Assembly (NCBI GenBank): GCA_900129595.1
Contig: FQWG01000004.1
Coordinates: forward strand, 328,800-392,799
Reading direction: 5' to 3'
DNA length: 64,000 nucleotides
From: Flavobacterium frigidimaris
Lineage (GTDB): Bacteria > Bacteroidota > Bacteroidia > Flavobacteriales > Flavobacteriaceae
A program made the translations under genes and the position numbers. This document shows positions 53,161 through 61,973 of the stretch, piece by piece. Each line of letters opens with the position of its first letter. The stretch's first letter is position 1. The notes under the pieces were generated by a model that saw only the letters and a program-made list of their open reading frames with translations, was not told the DNA's origin and made no database searches.

Positions 53161-54159
53161 ATGAATATCATTTCAATTCAGAATAACATTGGTCTGCCAA
53201 AATATAAGCAGATAATTCTTTCAATAGAAAAAGCAATTGAAGAAGAAAAATTGGTAAAAGGTGATCGGCTTCCGTCTGTCAATAAAGTTTGTCTGGCTTT
53301 TTCCTTATCCCGTGATACCGTTTTGTTAGGATATGATGAACTTAAAAAAAGAGGTATTATTTATGCCATTCCTGGCAAAGGATATTATGTAAAAAGCATT
53401 GAAGTCACTATAAAACAGAAGGTTTTCTTATTATTTGATGAATTAAACAGTTTTAAGGAAGACATCTATAATTCGTTTTTGCAGCATATTGGTAAAAATG
53501 TACAAGTCGATATTTTCTTTCATCATTTTAATCCGCAGGTTTTTCAAAAGCTGATTAATGACAGCAGCGGAAATTATACAAAATACATCATCATGCCAAC
53601 CAACTTAACGGATGTGGCTAAATTTATAAAAACCCTACCAGTAAGCGAAGTTATCATACTGGATCAAACCAATCCGGACCTGAAATTATACCCGGCAATT
53701 TATCAAAATCATGAAAAAGATATTTTTGAAGGTTTGTTTAAAGGGAAATCGAGATTAGGAAAATATGAAAAGCTAATTTTGATATTTCCCGGTTTCAGGG
53801 AACCACTCGGAATGAAAATTGGTTTTGAAGCTTTTTGTGCCGAATATAATTTTGATTATGAAATCATCACAGAGTTTACGGATCGCGAGATTACTTTGGG
53901 AGATTTATACATTATTCCTAACGATCGGGATTTAGTGCGCGTAATCGAAAAAGCCAGAGACCAGAACCTGAAATTAGGAATTGATCTGGGGATTATATCG
54001 TATAATGAAACGCCATTAAAAAAGATTGTAGCCAATGGAATTACAACTATTTCGACCCATTTTGAAACCATGGGAAAAATTCTGGCAGGCATGGTTCTTA
54101 AAGGAAAGAAAGAACAAATAGAAAATAAATCCTCGCTGACGATGCGAAACTCTCTTTGA
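53161..54159 (+). CDS. GntR family regulator with sugar-binding-like C-terminal domain
   Basis: 332 residues from the ATG at 53161; the frame runs further upstream but that part does not look like the family. Residues about 10-75 are the GntR winged helix (GLPKYKQIILSIEKAIEEEKL, GDRLPSVNKVCLAFSLSRDTV, GYDELKKRGII). The remaining 255 residues resemble a LacI-type periplasmic-binding fold, the architecture of B. subtilis AraR. Its position suggests control of the gal operon in response to a sugar, probably galactose. Confidence 0.85.
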   Translation: MNIISIQNNIGLPKYKQIILSIEKAIEEEKLVKGDRLPSVNKVCLAFSLSRDTVLLGYDELKKRGIIYAIPGKGYYVKSIEVTIKQKVFLLFDELNSFKEDIYNSFLQHIGKNVQVDIFFHHFNPQVFQKLINDSSGNYTKYIIMPTNLTDVAKFIKTLPVSEVIILDQTNPDLKLYPAIYQNHEKDIFEGLFKGKSRLGKYEKLILIFPGFREPLGMKIGFEAFCAEYNFDYEIITEFTDREITLGDLYIIPNDRDLVRVIEKARDQNLKLGIDLGIISYNETPLKKIVANGITTISTHFETMGKILAGMVLKGKKEQIENKSSLTMRNSL

Positions 54160-54290
54160 TGTTCTAAAAAAATATTTTGTCTAAGTAAATGGTTATATCA
54201 CAACCATGGAGATTGCTATTCGCTAAATCGTTAAATTTTTGCTTAAAAAAATAAGGAAACAATTTTTTTGTTTTTGTGGAATTATTTTAC

Positions 54291-54308
54291 ATACATTTGT
54301 AAATGTAT
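54291..54308. promoter_or_regulatory. Perfect palindrome ATACATTTGTAAATGTAT
   Basis: Self-complementary 8-base arms around GT. Its half ACATTTGTAAA resembles part of the arabinose-type element at 55837-55865. It is far from any start codon (132 bases past the GntR stop), so its use is unclear. Confidence 0.35.
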
Positions 54309-54610
54309 ATTTCACACTTATTATTTGTCTGAAATAAATAAAAAATGGCTCACGGATATTGGACTGGCTATTTTTCGGGCAGATTACAAAAAGGAAATAG
54401 TAAAAGTAAATTTTTTGGCCCACGGATTTAATGGATAAAAAGGCTGTCACACATTTAATTTTTTTTTTAAAAGGGATAGCAAAATTTAAATTTATCAGTA
54501 AGATTTGATACGTATAAAACCCGTGACAATCAGTTTTTAATCCGCTTAATCCGTGGCTAATTATAAAGAGAATAATTTGTTTAGTTTTTTTAGTAGTTTT
54601 ATTTGAAGAA

Positions 54611-54643
54611 AAAACCCTGATAGTTTGTGGCTTTCAGGGTTTT
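54611..54643. terminator. Intrinsic terminator
   Basis: AAAACCCTGA (54611-54620) pairs with TTCAGGGTTTT (54633-54643), followed by a T-run on the plus strand. It could end a long GntR transcript or, from the other side, the NUDIX gene. Confidence 0.6.
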
Positions 54644-54793
54644 GTTTTTTTTATAATGTCCCGGATTGTGCGGTGATGCAGATTGACACGGGTTTTTTTA
54701 TTCTTAATCTGATTTATGTGCTACAAAAGCGATACGACAGGAGAAGTAAATCTGCCATAACCCGTTTACTCCGTAAAATCAGTGCGCTGACTT

Positions 54794-55489
54794 TTATAAA
54801 TTCAATACAAAATCGTTAAGTAATTTCTCTTCATATTTTTCTTTATTGAAAGTATATAAATACGATCCTTTTCTGGAAGACTGCATGTCTTTTTCATCCA
54901 GTTTGTTCAGGATTTCCAAGGAATTAATTTTACTTATGAAATTTCGTTTGTCTAATTCTTTACTCAAAATAGCTTCGTATAACTCTAACAACTGACGCAT
55001 GGTGAATTTTTCCGGCAACAATTCAAATCCAATTGGTTTTATCGAAGTTCTGTAGCGAAGTCTTCTTATGGCTTGCTCCACCATTTCGTTATGGTCAAAA
55101 ATTAAATTTGGTGCATCAGCAATACTAAACCATTGAGCATGATAATTTTTAATCAGTTCTGCATTATGATTTTCGATATTAATCAGAGCATAATAGGAAA
55201 CAGAGATGGTTCTTTCGACAGGATCACGATCGATTTCGCTGTAAGCATATAATTGCTCCATATAAATATCGTTTAGACCTGTATAGGTATTTAAGATTCT
55301 GATTGCAGCATCATCTAAAACTTCATCGCGCTTTAGAAAACCTCCAATCAAAGACCATTTTCCCTTTTCCGGTTCAAAATCTCTCTTGATTAATAGAATT
55401 TTCAACCCCTCATGGTCGAATCCAAAAATGATACAATCTACTGCTAATAAGACTTTATCCGCAGAGCTATAACTGTTTAGCATATTCAA
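54794..55489 (-). CDS. araR: NUDIX-type transcriptional regulator (AraR-like)
   Basis: 231 residues. The N-terminal NUDIX fold (about 10-145) has GKWSLIGGFLKRDEV but the catalytic REUxEE of the Nudix box is replaced (AIRILNTYTGL), so hydrolysis should be lost. The C-terminal part (about 150-231) is a winged helix as in NrtR. In Bacteroides a protein of this kind (AraR) controls arabinose genes, and here it diverges from an arabinofuranosidase and the araBDA genes. It probably senses arabinose and binds the elements in the adjoining promoter regions. Confidence 0.85.
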   Translation of the reverse strand: MNMLNSYSSADKVLLAVDCIIFGFDHEGLKILLIKRDFEPEKGKWSLIGGFLKRDEVLDDAAIRILNTYTGLNDIYMEQLYAYSEIDRDPVERTISVSYYALINIENHNAELIKNYHAQWFSIADAPNLIFDHNEMVEQAIRRLRYRTSIKPIGFELLPEKFTMRQLLELYEAILSKELDKRNFISKINSLEILNKLDEKDMQSSRKGSYLYTFNKEKYEEKLLNDFVLNL

Positions 55490-55671
55490 TTTTTTATTGG
55501 TAAATATATAAACTTCCTAATACGTTTCATAATTTATTAATGTTGATTTTACACTTATAAATAAAAACTTATTTAATAATAATTAAGTTAATGATTGTTA
55601 TAAAAATACACACAAAAGTAATGGTTTTTTTTTGCTAAAAAGTGCCTTGAAACGTCATTCCTTAGTAAAAG

Positions 55672-55703
55672 TTATACTTACTTAATAGAATTAATAAGTA
55701 TAA
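55672..55703. promoter_or_regulatory. Imperfect palindrome in the arabinose control region
   Basis: TTATACTTACTTAAT (55672-55686) and ATTAATAAGTATAA (55690-55703) pair with a single bulged base. It lies 183 bases upstream of the regulator start and 226 upstream of the arabinofuranosidase start. Confidence 0.4.
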
Positions 55704-55836
55704 TCGATACTCAATACTGTATTCAACAGGCAAAACATCTGTTTTTAGCTGAATTTTTACATTTAAATTGAGGAATGTATTTTTATTTCATGTTTTTAAT
55801 ATTATTAATTTGTTTTTAAGGCTTTATTTTAGTTAA

Positions 55837-55865
55837 TTTTACAAATGTATAAAAAACACTTAACG
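55837..55865 (-). promoter_or_regulatory. Candidate AraR operator before the arabinofuranosidase gene
   Basis: On the minus strand it reads CGTTAAGTGTTTTTTATACA and continues TTTGTAAAA. It matches 25 of 29 bases with 57712-57740 upstream of araB. It lies 63 bases before the start codon. Confidence 0.55.
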
Positions 55866-55928
55866 TTAATGTAAACCAAACCAAAAAAGGCTGGAAAGCT
55901 TTGTATTATATTCTAAACCAGATACGTT

Positions 55929-57461
55929 ATGAAAAAAACACTTTTGCTGGCATTTCTTGTTTCGATTTGCGCTGATATTAGTTTTGCTCAAAATCAAATT
56001 ACAGCAATTACTCTAGTCAGTAAGACAGATGCTCCTGTAATAAATAAAAATATTTACGGACATTTTGCGGAACATTTAGGGCGATCTATTTATGGCGGTT
56101 TTTTTGTTGGTGATACTTCGAAAATTCCAAATACAAACGGAGTTAGAAACGATATTGTAAAAGCTTTGAAAGAATTGAAAATTCCCAATTTGAGATGGCC
56201 CGGCGGCTGTTTTGCAGATACATATCATTGGAAAGATGGTATTGGGCCAAAAGAGAACAGGCCAACAATCGTAAATCAATGGTGGGGAGGTGTAACAGAA
56301 GATAATAGTTTTGGGACGCATGATTTTTTAAACATGTGTGAATTACTTGGAGCAGAACCGTATCTATCCGGAAATGTTGGCAGTGGTACAGTTCAGGAAC
56401 TTTCAGAGTGGGTACAATATGCAAATTATAAAGGCAAAAGTCCAATGAGTGATCTGCGAAAGAAAAACGGTAGGGCAGAACCCTGGAAAGTAAATTTTTG
56501 GGGAATAGGAAATGAAGCCTGGGGTTGTGGAGGAAATATGACGGCAGATTATTATGCAAACGAATATCGGAAATATGCCACTTTCATGCCAAATGATATC
56601 GTTAGAATAGCATCTGGAGCAAATAGTGATAATTATAACTGGACAGAAACTTTGATGAAAAATATTCCTGCTAATATGTTAGGAGGTCTGGCACTTCATC
56701 ATTATTCTGTAATTGATTGGAATAAAAAAGGGGATGGGGTTGATTTTACCGAAGACCAATATTTTGCCACAATGAAAGAAGCTTTAAAAATGGAAGAATT
56801 GGTTACTAAACATTCAGCCATTATGGATAAATACGATCCTAATAAAAAAATTGATTTAGTTGTAGATGAATGGGGCGGTTGGTATGATGTTGAAAAAGGA
56901 ACAAATCCGGGATTTTTATACCAGCAAAATACAATGCGTGATGCAGTTTTAGCAGGATCAACATTAAATATTTTTAACAATCATGCTGATAGAGTTCGTA
57001 TGGCCAATTTGGCACAATGCGTAAATGTTTTGCAAGCCGTTATCTTGACAGATAAAGCAAAGATGATTACTACGCCAACCTATCATGTAATGAAAATGTA
57101 CAATGTGCATCAGGGAGCTACATTATTGCCTGTGAATTTTAATTCACCCAGGTATACTTATAAAGGAGAAATGCTTCCTGCCGTTTCGGTATCAGCTTCA
57201 AAAGACCAAAATAGGGTGGTTCATATTTCGCTGGTAAATATCGATTCGAAGAATAAAAATAAAATTGAGATCGATGTGAAAGGGCTGGGAGTAAAAAACT
57301 TTACGGGAACCATCTTAACATCGGCAAAATTACAAGACTACAATTCGTTTGAAGTTCCAAATAAAATTGTTCCGGCAGTTTTTAAAAATTTCGAAAATAA
57401 GAGTGGAAAACTGGAAATCACTGTTCCGCCTTTTTCGGTAGTAGTTTTAGAAGGAAAATAG
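55929..57461 (+). CDS. abfA: GH51 alpha-L-arabinofuranosidase, exported
   Basis: 510 residues with a signal peptide (1-20, ending SFAQ). The GH51 barrel shows LRWPGGCFADTYHW at 88-101, the acid/base Glu196 in GIGNEAWGCGG and the nucleophile Glu314 in VVDEWGGWYD; a C-terminal beta-domain follows. It releases arabinose from arabinans or arabinoxylan side chains in the periplasm or outside. It is the first arabinose gene, followed by araB 320 bases on. Confidence 0.95.
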   Translation: MKKTLLLAFLVSICADISFAQNQITAITLVSKTDAPVINKNIYGHFAEHLGRSIYGGFFVGDTSKIPNTNGVRNDIVKALKELKIPNLRWPGGCFADTYHWKDGIGPKENRPTIVNQWWGGVTEDNSFGTHDFLNMCELLGAEPYLSGNVGSGTVQELSEWVQYANYKGKSPMSDLRKKNGRAEPWKVNFWGIGNEAWGCGGNMTADYYANEYRKYATFMPNDIVRIASGANSDNYNWTETLMKNIPANMLGGLALHHYSVIDWNKKGDGVDFTEDQYFATMKEALKMEELVTKHSAIMDKYDPNKKIDLVVDEWGGWYDVEKGTNPGFLYQQNTMRDAVLAGSTLNIFNNHADRVRMANLAQCVNVLQAVILTDKAKMITTPTYHVMKMYNVHQGATLLPVNFNSPRYTYKGEMLPAVSVSASKDQNRVVHISLVNIDSKNKNKIEIDVKGLGVKNFTGTILTSAKLQDYNSFEVPNKIVPAVFKNFENKSGKLEITVPPFSVVVLEGK

Positions 57462-57496
57462 AAAGTAAGCACTATTTAGCATTGTTATTTTTGAAC

Positions 57497-57522
57497 GATT
57501 CTTTTAATCTTATAAAAGAATC
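57497..57522. terminator. Stem-loop after the arabinofuranosidase gene
   Basis: Perfect 10-base stem GATTCTTTTA/TAAAAGAATC with a 6-base loop, 36 bases after the stop. It lacks a strong T-run, so it may only partly terminate. The gap 57462-57781 otherwise holds the araB promoter and its operator-like element. Confidence 0.45.
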
Positions 57523-57710
57523 CTGATAAGTCAGTTCTAAATTAAAATCAGGTAATTTTTTTTACAATTTTCAAACGAACGTTTTTCGCGCTTTTGAAAG
57601 TTAAGATGAACTAATCTCATAATAATAAATGTAAAACTGACGTTTATTTTTTGTTTTAAGCTTAAAAGGTTGTTTTTATGCATTATTTGTAAAAATTACA
57701 GTCTCTGTTT

Positions 57711-57740
57711 TTGTTAAGTGTTTTTTGTACACTTATAAAA
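57711..57740 (+). promoter_or_regulatory. Candidate AraR operator before araB
   Basis: GTTAAGTGTTTTTTGTACAC followed by TTATAAAA; contains AAGTGT...ACACTT as an inner inverted repeat. It overlaps the likely -33 region of the araB promoter and matches 55837-55865. Confidence 0.55.
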
Positions 57741-57758
57741 TATTTATTTTTATATTTG
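57724..57758 (+). promoter_or_regulatory. araB promoter
   Basis: TTTG at 57724-57727 and TATATTTG at 57751-57758, 23 bases apart, fit the Bacteroidota consensus. The araB ATG follows 23 bases later. Confidence 0.6.
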
Positions 57759-57781
57759 TCGTTATTATAAAATGTATTTGA

Positions 57782-59473
57782 ATGAAAAATTACGTTATAG
57801 GATTGGACTACGGAACAGATTCTGTTCGCGCGATGCTAATTGATACTGAAAATGGGCAAGAACTGGCATCAAATGTTTCTCATTACAAAAGATGGAAGAA
57901 CAAGCAATATTGTGATGCAGCTGCAAATCAGTTTCGTCAACATCCTTTAGACCATATTGAAGGATTGGAGATTACAATTCAAACTGTTATAAAAGAGAGT
58001 AAAGTTGATCCTTCGCTGGTACGCGGAATTTGTATTGATACAACAGGATCTTCTCCTGTGCCTGTTACTAAAGACGGAATTCCATTGGCTTTGACAAAAG
58101 GTTTTGAGGAAAACCCAAATGCCATGATGGTATTGTGGAAAGATCATACTTCGATAAATGAAGCAAACGAAATCAATGAACTGGCAGTAAGCTGGGGCGG
58201 TGAAAACGTAACCAAATATGTAGGCGGAATTTATTCATCAGAATGGTTCTGGGCAAAAATCCTGCACATCGCCAGAGAAGATGAAGCCGTAAGAAATGCA
58301 GCGCACACTTGGATGGAACACTGCGATTTAATGACCTATTTATTAATAGAAGATAAAGATTTAAAAACGTTCAAAAGAAGCCGTTGCGCTGCAGGACATA
58401 AAGCGATGTGGCATGAAGACTGGAACGGACTTCCTCCGGTTGAATTCTTAGAAAAATTACATCCGTATTTAGCGCAGCTTCGTGGTAATTTATATGATGA
58501 AACCTATACATCAGATGTAGTTGCCGGAAATTTAAGCAAAGAATGGGCAGATCGTTTAGGGCTTTCTACAGATACTGTTGTAGCTGTGGGAACTTTTGAT
58601 GCACATTCCGGGGCTGTTGGAGCTAAAATTGGAGAAAATACTTTAGTTCGCGTAATGGGAACTTCAACTTGTGATATTCTCGTAGGTTCAAAAGAAGAAG
58701 TAGGAACCAAAACCGTTCGCGGAATCTGCGGTCAGGTTGATGGTTCAGTAATTCCAGGTTATATTGGTTTAGAAGCGGGACAATCTGCTTTTGGAGATTT
58801 ACTGGCCTGGTACAAAGAATTATTGCTTTGGCCAACAGATCATTTATTAACGGCTTCGACTGTTCTAAATGACGAGCAAAAAGAGCAATTAAGAGAAGAA
58901 TTCAGTGATAAATTAATTATAGAATTAACAAAAGAAGCGGAGAAAATTCCGGTTTCAGAAAGTCTTCCAATTGCTTTAGACTGGATCAACGGAAGAAGAA
59001 CTCCGGATGCCAATCAGGAATTAAAAAGTGCAATTTCGAATCTTTCTTTAGGAATAAAAGCACCACATATTTTCAAGGCTTTAGTAAATGCCATTTGTTT
59101 TGGAGCGAAGAAAATTGTAGATCGTTTTGAAGAAGAAGGTGTAAAGATTGACAGCGTAATCGGGATTGGAGGCGTTGCCAGAAAATCACCTTTTATCATG
59201 CAGACTTTGGCCAATGTTTTAAACAAGCCAATTAAAATTGCAGCTTCAGATCAGACTCCTGCTTTGGGAGCCGCAATTTATGCTGCCGTTGCAGCCGGGA
59301 TTTATTCAAACGTAATCGAGGCAAGTCAAAAAATTGGAAGTGATTTCGACGGAGAATATTTCCCTCAATTAGATAAAGTAGCGGCTTATAACAAATTGCT
59401 AATTGCTTACGACCGATTAAGCGCTTACGAAGATCCAACTATTAAAATAGCACAACATGAGTTCTCTTTATAA
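57782..59473 (+). CDS. araB: L-ribulokinase
   Basis: 563 residues, the usual AraB length, of the FGGY kinase family. GLDYGTDSVRAMLID at 8-22 is the first phosphate motif, GTFDAHSGAVGAKIG and MGTSTCDILVG follow, and GIGGVARKSPFIMQTLANVL is the adenosine motif. It phosphorylates L-ribulose. araD starts 17 bases before its stop. Confidence 0.96.
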   Translation: MKNYVIGLDYGTDSVRAMLIDTENGQELASNVSHYKRWKNKQYCDAAANQFRQHPLDHIEGLEITIQTVIKESKVDPSLVRGICIDTTGSSPVPVTKDGIPLALTKGFEENPNAMMVLWKDHTSINEANEINELAVSWGGENVTKYVGGIYSSEWFWAKILHIAREDEAVRNAAHTWMEHCDLMTYLLIEDKDLKTFKRSRCAAGHKAMWHEDWNGLPPVEFLEKLHPYLAQLRGNLYDETYTSDVVAGNLSKEWADRLGLSTDTVVAVGTFDAHSGAVGAKIGENTLVRVMGTSTCDILVGSKEEVGTKTVRGICGQVDGSVIPGYIGLEAGQSAFGDLLAWYKELLLWPTDHLLTASTVLNDEQKEQLREEFSDKLIIELTKEAEKIPVSESLPIALDWINGRRTPDANQELKSAISNLSLGIKAPHIFKALVNAICFGAKKIVDRFEEEGVKIDSVIGIGGVARKSPFIMQTLANVLNKPIKIAASDQTPALGAAIYAAVAAGIYSNVIEASQKIGSDFDGEYFPQLDKVAAYNKLLIAYDRLSAYEDPTIKIAQHEFSL

Positions 59474-60158
59474 AGATTTAAAACAGGAATGTTATGAGGC
59501 CAATATGCAATTGAATGCATTGAACCTGGTCGTATATACTTTTGGGAATGTAAGTGCAGTGGACAGAAAAAATGGTGTTTTTGCCATTAAACCAAGCGGC
59601 GTTCCGTATGAAGATTTAAAACCGGAAGATATTGTAATTGTCGATTTTGATAACAATATTATCGAAGGTTCCATGCGTCCGTCATCTGATACAAAAACGC
59701 ATGCTTATTTATATAAAAACTGGCCAAATATTGGCGGAGTGGCACATACACACGCCACCTATTCTGTTGCCTGGGCACAATCACAGCGTGATATTCCGAT
59801 TTTCGGAACTACACATGCCGATCATTTAACAGCTGATATTCCGTGCGCGCCGCCAATGGCAGATTCGCTTATCGAAGGAAACTATGAACACAATACCGGA
59901 ATTCAGATTTTGGATTGTTTCAAAGAAAAAAATCTTTCGTACGAAGAAGTAGAAATGGTTTTAATCGGAAATCACGGTCCATTCGCCTGGGGGAAAAACG
60001 CAGCAAAAGCAGTATACAACAGCAAGGTTTTAGAAGTCGTTGCCGAAATGGCGTACCTGACTTTACAAATAAATCCAAACGCACCAAGATTAAAAGATTC
60101 TCTAATAAAGAAACACTATAATCGTAAACACGGAAAAGATTCGTATTACGGACAATAA
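59457..60158 (+). CDS. araD: L-ribulose-5-phosphate 4-epimerase
   Basis: 233 residues, class II aldolase/epimerase family. GNVSAVDRKNGVFAIKPSGV is the phosphate-binding part, HTHATYSVAWAQ and TTHADHL carry metal-binding His, and GNHGPFAWGK follows. It turns L-ribulose-5-phosphate into xylulose-5-phosphate. It overlaps araB by 17 bases, so the two are translated together. Confidence 0.96.
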   Translation: MSSLYKDLKQECYEANMQLNALNLVVYTFGNVSAVDRKNGVFAIKPSGVPYEDLKPEDIVIVDFDNNIIEGSMRPSSDTKTHAYLYKNWPNIGGVAHTHATYSVAWAQSQRDIPIFGTTHADHLTADIPCAPPMADSLIEGNYEHNTGIQILDCFKEKNLSYEEVEMVLIGNHGPFAWGKNAAKAVYNSKVLEVVAEMAYLTLQINPNAPRLKDSLIKKHYNRKHGKDSYYGQ

Positions 60159-60164
60159 AGGTTT

Positions 60165-60298
60165 GTTTCAGGTTTCAGGTTTTTTTTTGTTTCAAGTTGT
60201 TGGAACGTGAAGCTTGAAACGTGAAACAAAGAAAACTTGAAACAAAATTAAAAATTAACAATTCGAATTTCACGTTCCAATAACCTGAAACCTGAAAC
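60165..60298. repeat. Nested inverted repeat between araD and araA
   Basis: GTTTCAGGTTTCAGGTT (60165-60181) is the exact complement of 60282-60298, and TTGGAACGTGAA (60199-60210) of 60269-60280; TTGAAAC-type words fill the loop. It nearly fills the 166-base gap inside the ara operon and could weaken transcription into araA or protect the mRNA ends. Confidence 0.85.
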
Positions 60299-60324
60299 TT
60301 GAAACAAAAATAACAAATAAAGAA

Positions 60325-61833
60325 ATGATAGATATCTCTCAAAAAGAAGTTTGGTTTGTAGTAGGAAGCCAGGAATTATATGGTGAAGAAACACTACGAA
60401 AAGTTGCAGAACATTCGCAATTAATTGCAAAAGGATTAGATGCATCCTCTAGTATACCGGTAAAAGTGGTTTATAAAGATGTGGTAAAATCTCCTTCTCA
60501 AATATTAGACGTTTGTTTAGCAGCCAACACGGCTAAAAACTGTATCGGAATCATTGCGTGGATGCACACTTTTTCTCCGGCAAAAATGTGGATTGGCGGT
60601 TTGAGTATTTTAAAGAAACCATTGTGCCATTTACATACACAATACAACGCTGAAATTCCGTGGGGATCTATCGACATGGATTTCATGAACCTGAATCAAT
60701 CTGCACACGGAGATCGTGAGTTTGGTTTTATCATGTCAAGAATGCGTAAAAAACGTAAAGTTGTGGTGGGACATTGGGAAGATCCTCGCGTTTTGAACAA
60801 ACTGGGTGTTTGGACAAGAGTGGCTTTGGGTTGGGACGAACTTCAAAACTTAAAAGTAGCCCGTATTGGAGATAATATGCGTGAAGTTGCTGTTACAGAA
60901 GGCGATAAAGTCGAGGCTCAGATTCGTTTCGGAATGTCGGTAAACGGATATGATTCATCTGATGTGACTAAACATATCGAGAAAGTTACGGAACAGCAAT
61001 TGAATGATTTATTAGCAGTTTATGAATCTTCTTATTCTCTAACCGACTCTTTAAAAGAAGGCGGAGCGCAAAGAAGTTCATTAGTAGAAGCAGCAAAAAT
61101 TGAATTAGGTTTAAGAGCTTTCCTTGAAGAAGGAGGTTTTGGAGCTTTTACAGATACGTTTGAAAACCTTGGAGTTTGGAAACAACTTCCGGGAATTGCA
61201 ACACAAAGATTAATGGCAGATGGTTATGGTTTTGGTGGAGAAGGAGATTGGAAAACTGCTGCAATGGTTCGTGCTTTAAAAGTAATGAACGTGGGTCTTG
61301 AAGGCGGAACTTCTTTCATGGAAGATTATACGTATCATTTCACTCCACAAAAATCATATGTTTTAGGATCACACATGTTAGAAATTTGTCCATCGATTGC
61401 AGAGGCAAAACCATCATGCGAAGTGCATCCGTTAGGAATTGGAGGAAAAGAAGATCCTGCACGTTTGGTATTTAATTCACCTGCAGGAGCTGCAATCAAC
61501 GTTTCTTTGGTTGATATGGGGAACCGTTTCCGTTTGATCGTAAACGAAGTGGAAGCCATTAAGCCATTGGCAGATTTACCAAAATTACCTGTAGCGAGAG
61601 TTTTATGGGATTGTAAGCCAAACCTTGATATTGCTGCAACTGCCTGGATTCTTGCCGGAGGCGCGCATCATACCGTTTACAGCCAGGCAATCACAACAGA
61701 ATACATGGAAGATTTTGCTGATATCGCCGGAATCGAATTATTGGTTATTGACGAAAAAACAACCGTAAGAGACTTTAAAGACAAGATCAATGCGAACGAA
61801 GCTTACTTTCATTTGTTTCAACACGGCCTTTAA
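60325..61833 (+). CDS. araA: L-arabinose isomerase
   Basis: 502 residues, normal length. Family motifs include [26 protein letters not shown] with a metal-binding Glu, FMEDYTYHF with the second Glu, HMLEICPSI and GGAHHTVYS with metal-binding His. It converts arabinose to ribulose. Order araB-araD-araA on one strand. Confidence 0.97.
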   Translation: MIDISQKEVWFVVGSQELYGEETLRKVAEHSQLIAKGLDASSSIPVKVVYKDVVKSPSQILDVCLAANTAKNCIGIIAWMHTFSPAKMWIGGLSILKKPLCHLHTQYNAEIPWGSIDMDFMNLNQSAHGDREFGFIMSRMRKKRKVVVGHWEDPRVLNKLGVWTRVALGWDELQNLKVARIGDNMREVAVTEGDKVEAQIRFGMSVNGYDSSDVTKHIEKVTEQQLNDLLAVYESSYSLTDSLKEGGAQRSSLVEAAKIELGLRAFLEEGGFGAFTDTFENLGVWKQLPGIATQRLMADGYGFGGEGDWKTAAMVRALKVMNVGLEGGTSFMEDYTYHFTPQKSYVLGSHMLEICPSIAEAKPSCEVHPLGIGGKEDPARLVFNSPAGAAINVSLVDMGNRFRLIVNEVEAIKPLADLPKLPVARVLWDCKPNLDIAATAWILAGGAHHTVYSQAITTEYMEDFADIAGIELLVIDEKTTVRDFKDKINANEAYFHLFQHGL

Positions 61834-61837
61834 TGCA

Positions 61838-61955
61838 GTAAAATGTAATTTGTAAGATGTAAAATGTGAAAAAACTTAAAAAGGTAATTTTTACATTTTT
61901 AAAATGATTAAATTTCACGTCTAACATTTTACTTCTAACATTTAACTTTTTACGA
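61838..61955. repeat. Imperfect inverted repeat between araA and the mutarotase gene
   Basis: GTAAAATGT...GATGTAAAATGTGAAA at about 61838-61871 and TTTCACGTCTAACATTTTACTT...TTTTTAC at about 61912-61953 are near-complements. Another phrase-type intergenic repeat. Confidence 0.65.
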
Positions 61956-61973
61956 ACCAAAAAATTACCATTT

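Larger units (their letters stand above)
54160..54793. other. Gene-free region after the GntR gene
   Basis: 634 bases without a credible gene. It holds a perfect 18-base palindrome (54291-54308), phrase-like repeats of the CGGATTAA family (about 54538-54556), a terminator at 54611-54643 and further short inverted pieces (about 54660-54700). The small open frames at 54223-54450 and 54625-54819 look like chance. Confidence 0.6.
55490..55928. promoter_or_regulatory. Divergent araR / arabinofuranosidase control region
   Basis: 439 AT-rich bases without genes. Contents seen: TTTTACACTTATAAATA at about 55548-55564 near the regulator start; an imperfect palindrome TTATACTTA...TAAGTATAA at 55672-55703; and the long element at 55837-55865 shared with araB. 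These are candidate operator sites. Confidence 0.55.

Noticed and set aside
54223..54450. 75-codon minus-strand frame after the GntR gene
   Set aside because: Runs through palindromes and repeat words, with a composition of random AT-rich DNA and no supporting start signal.
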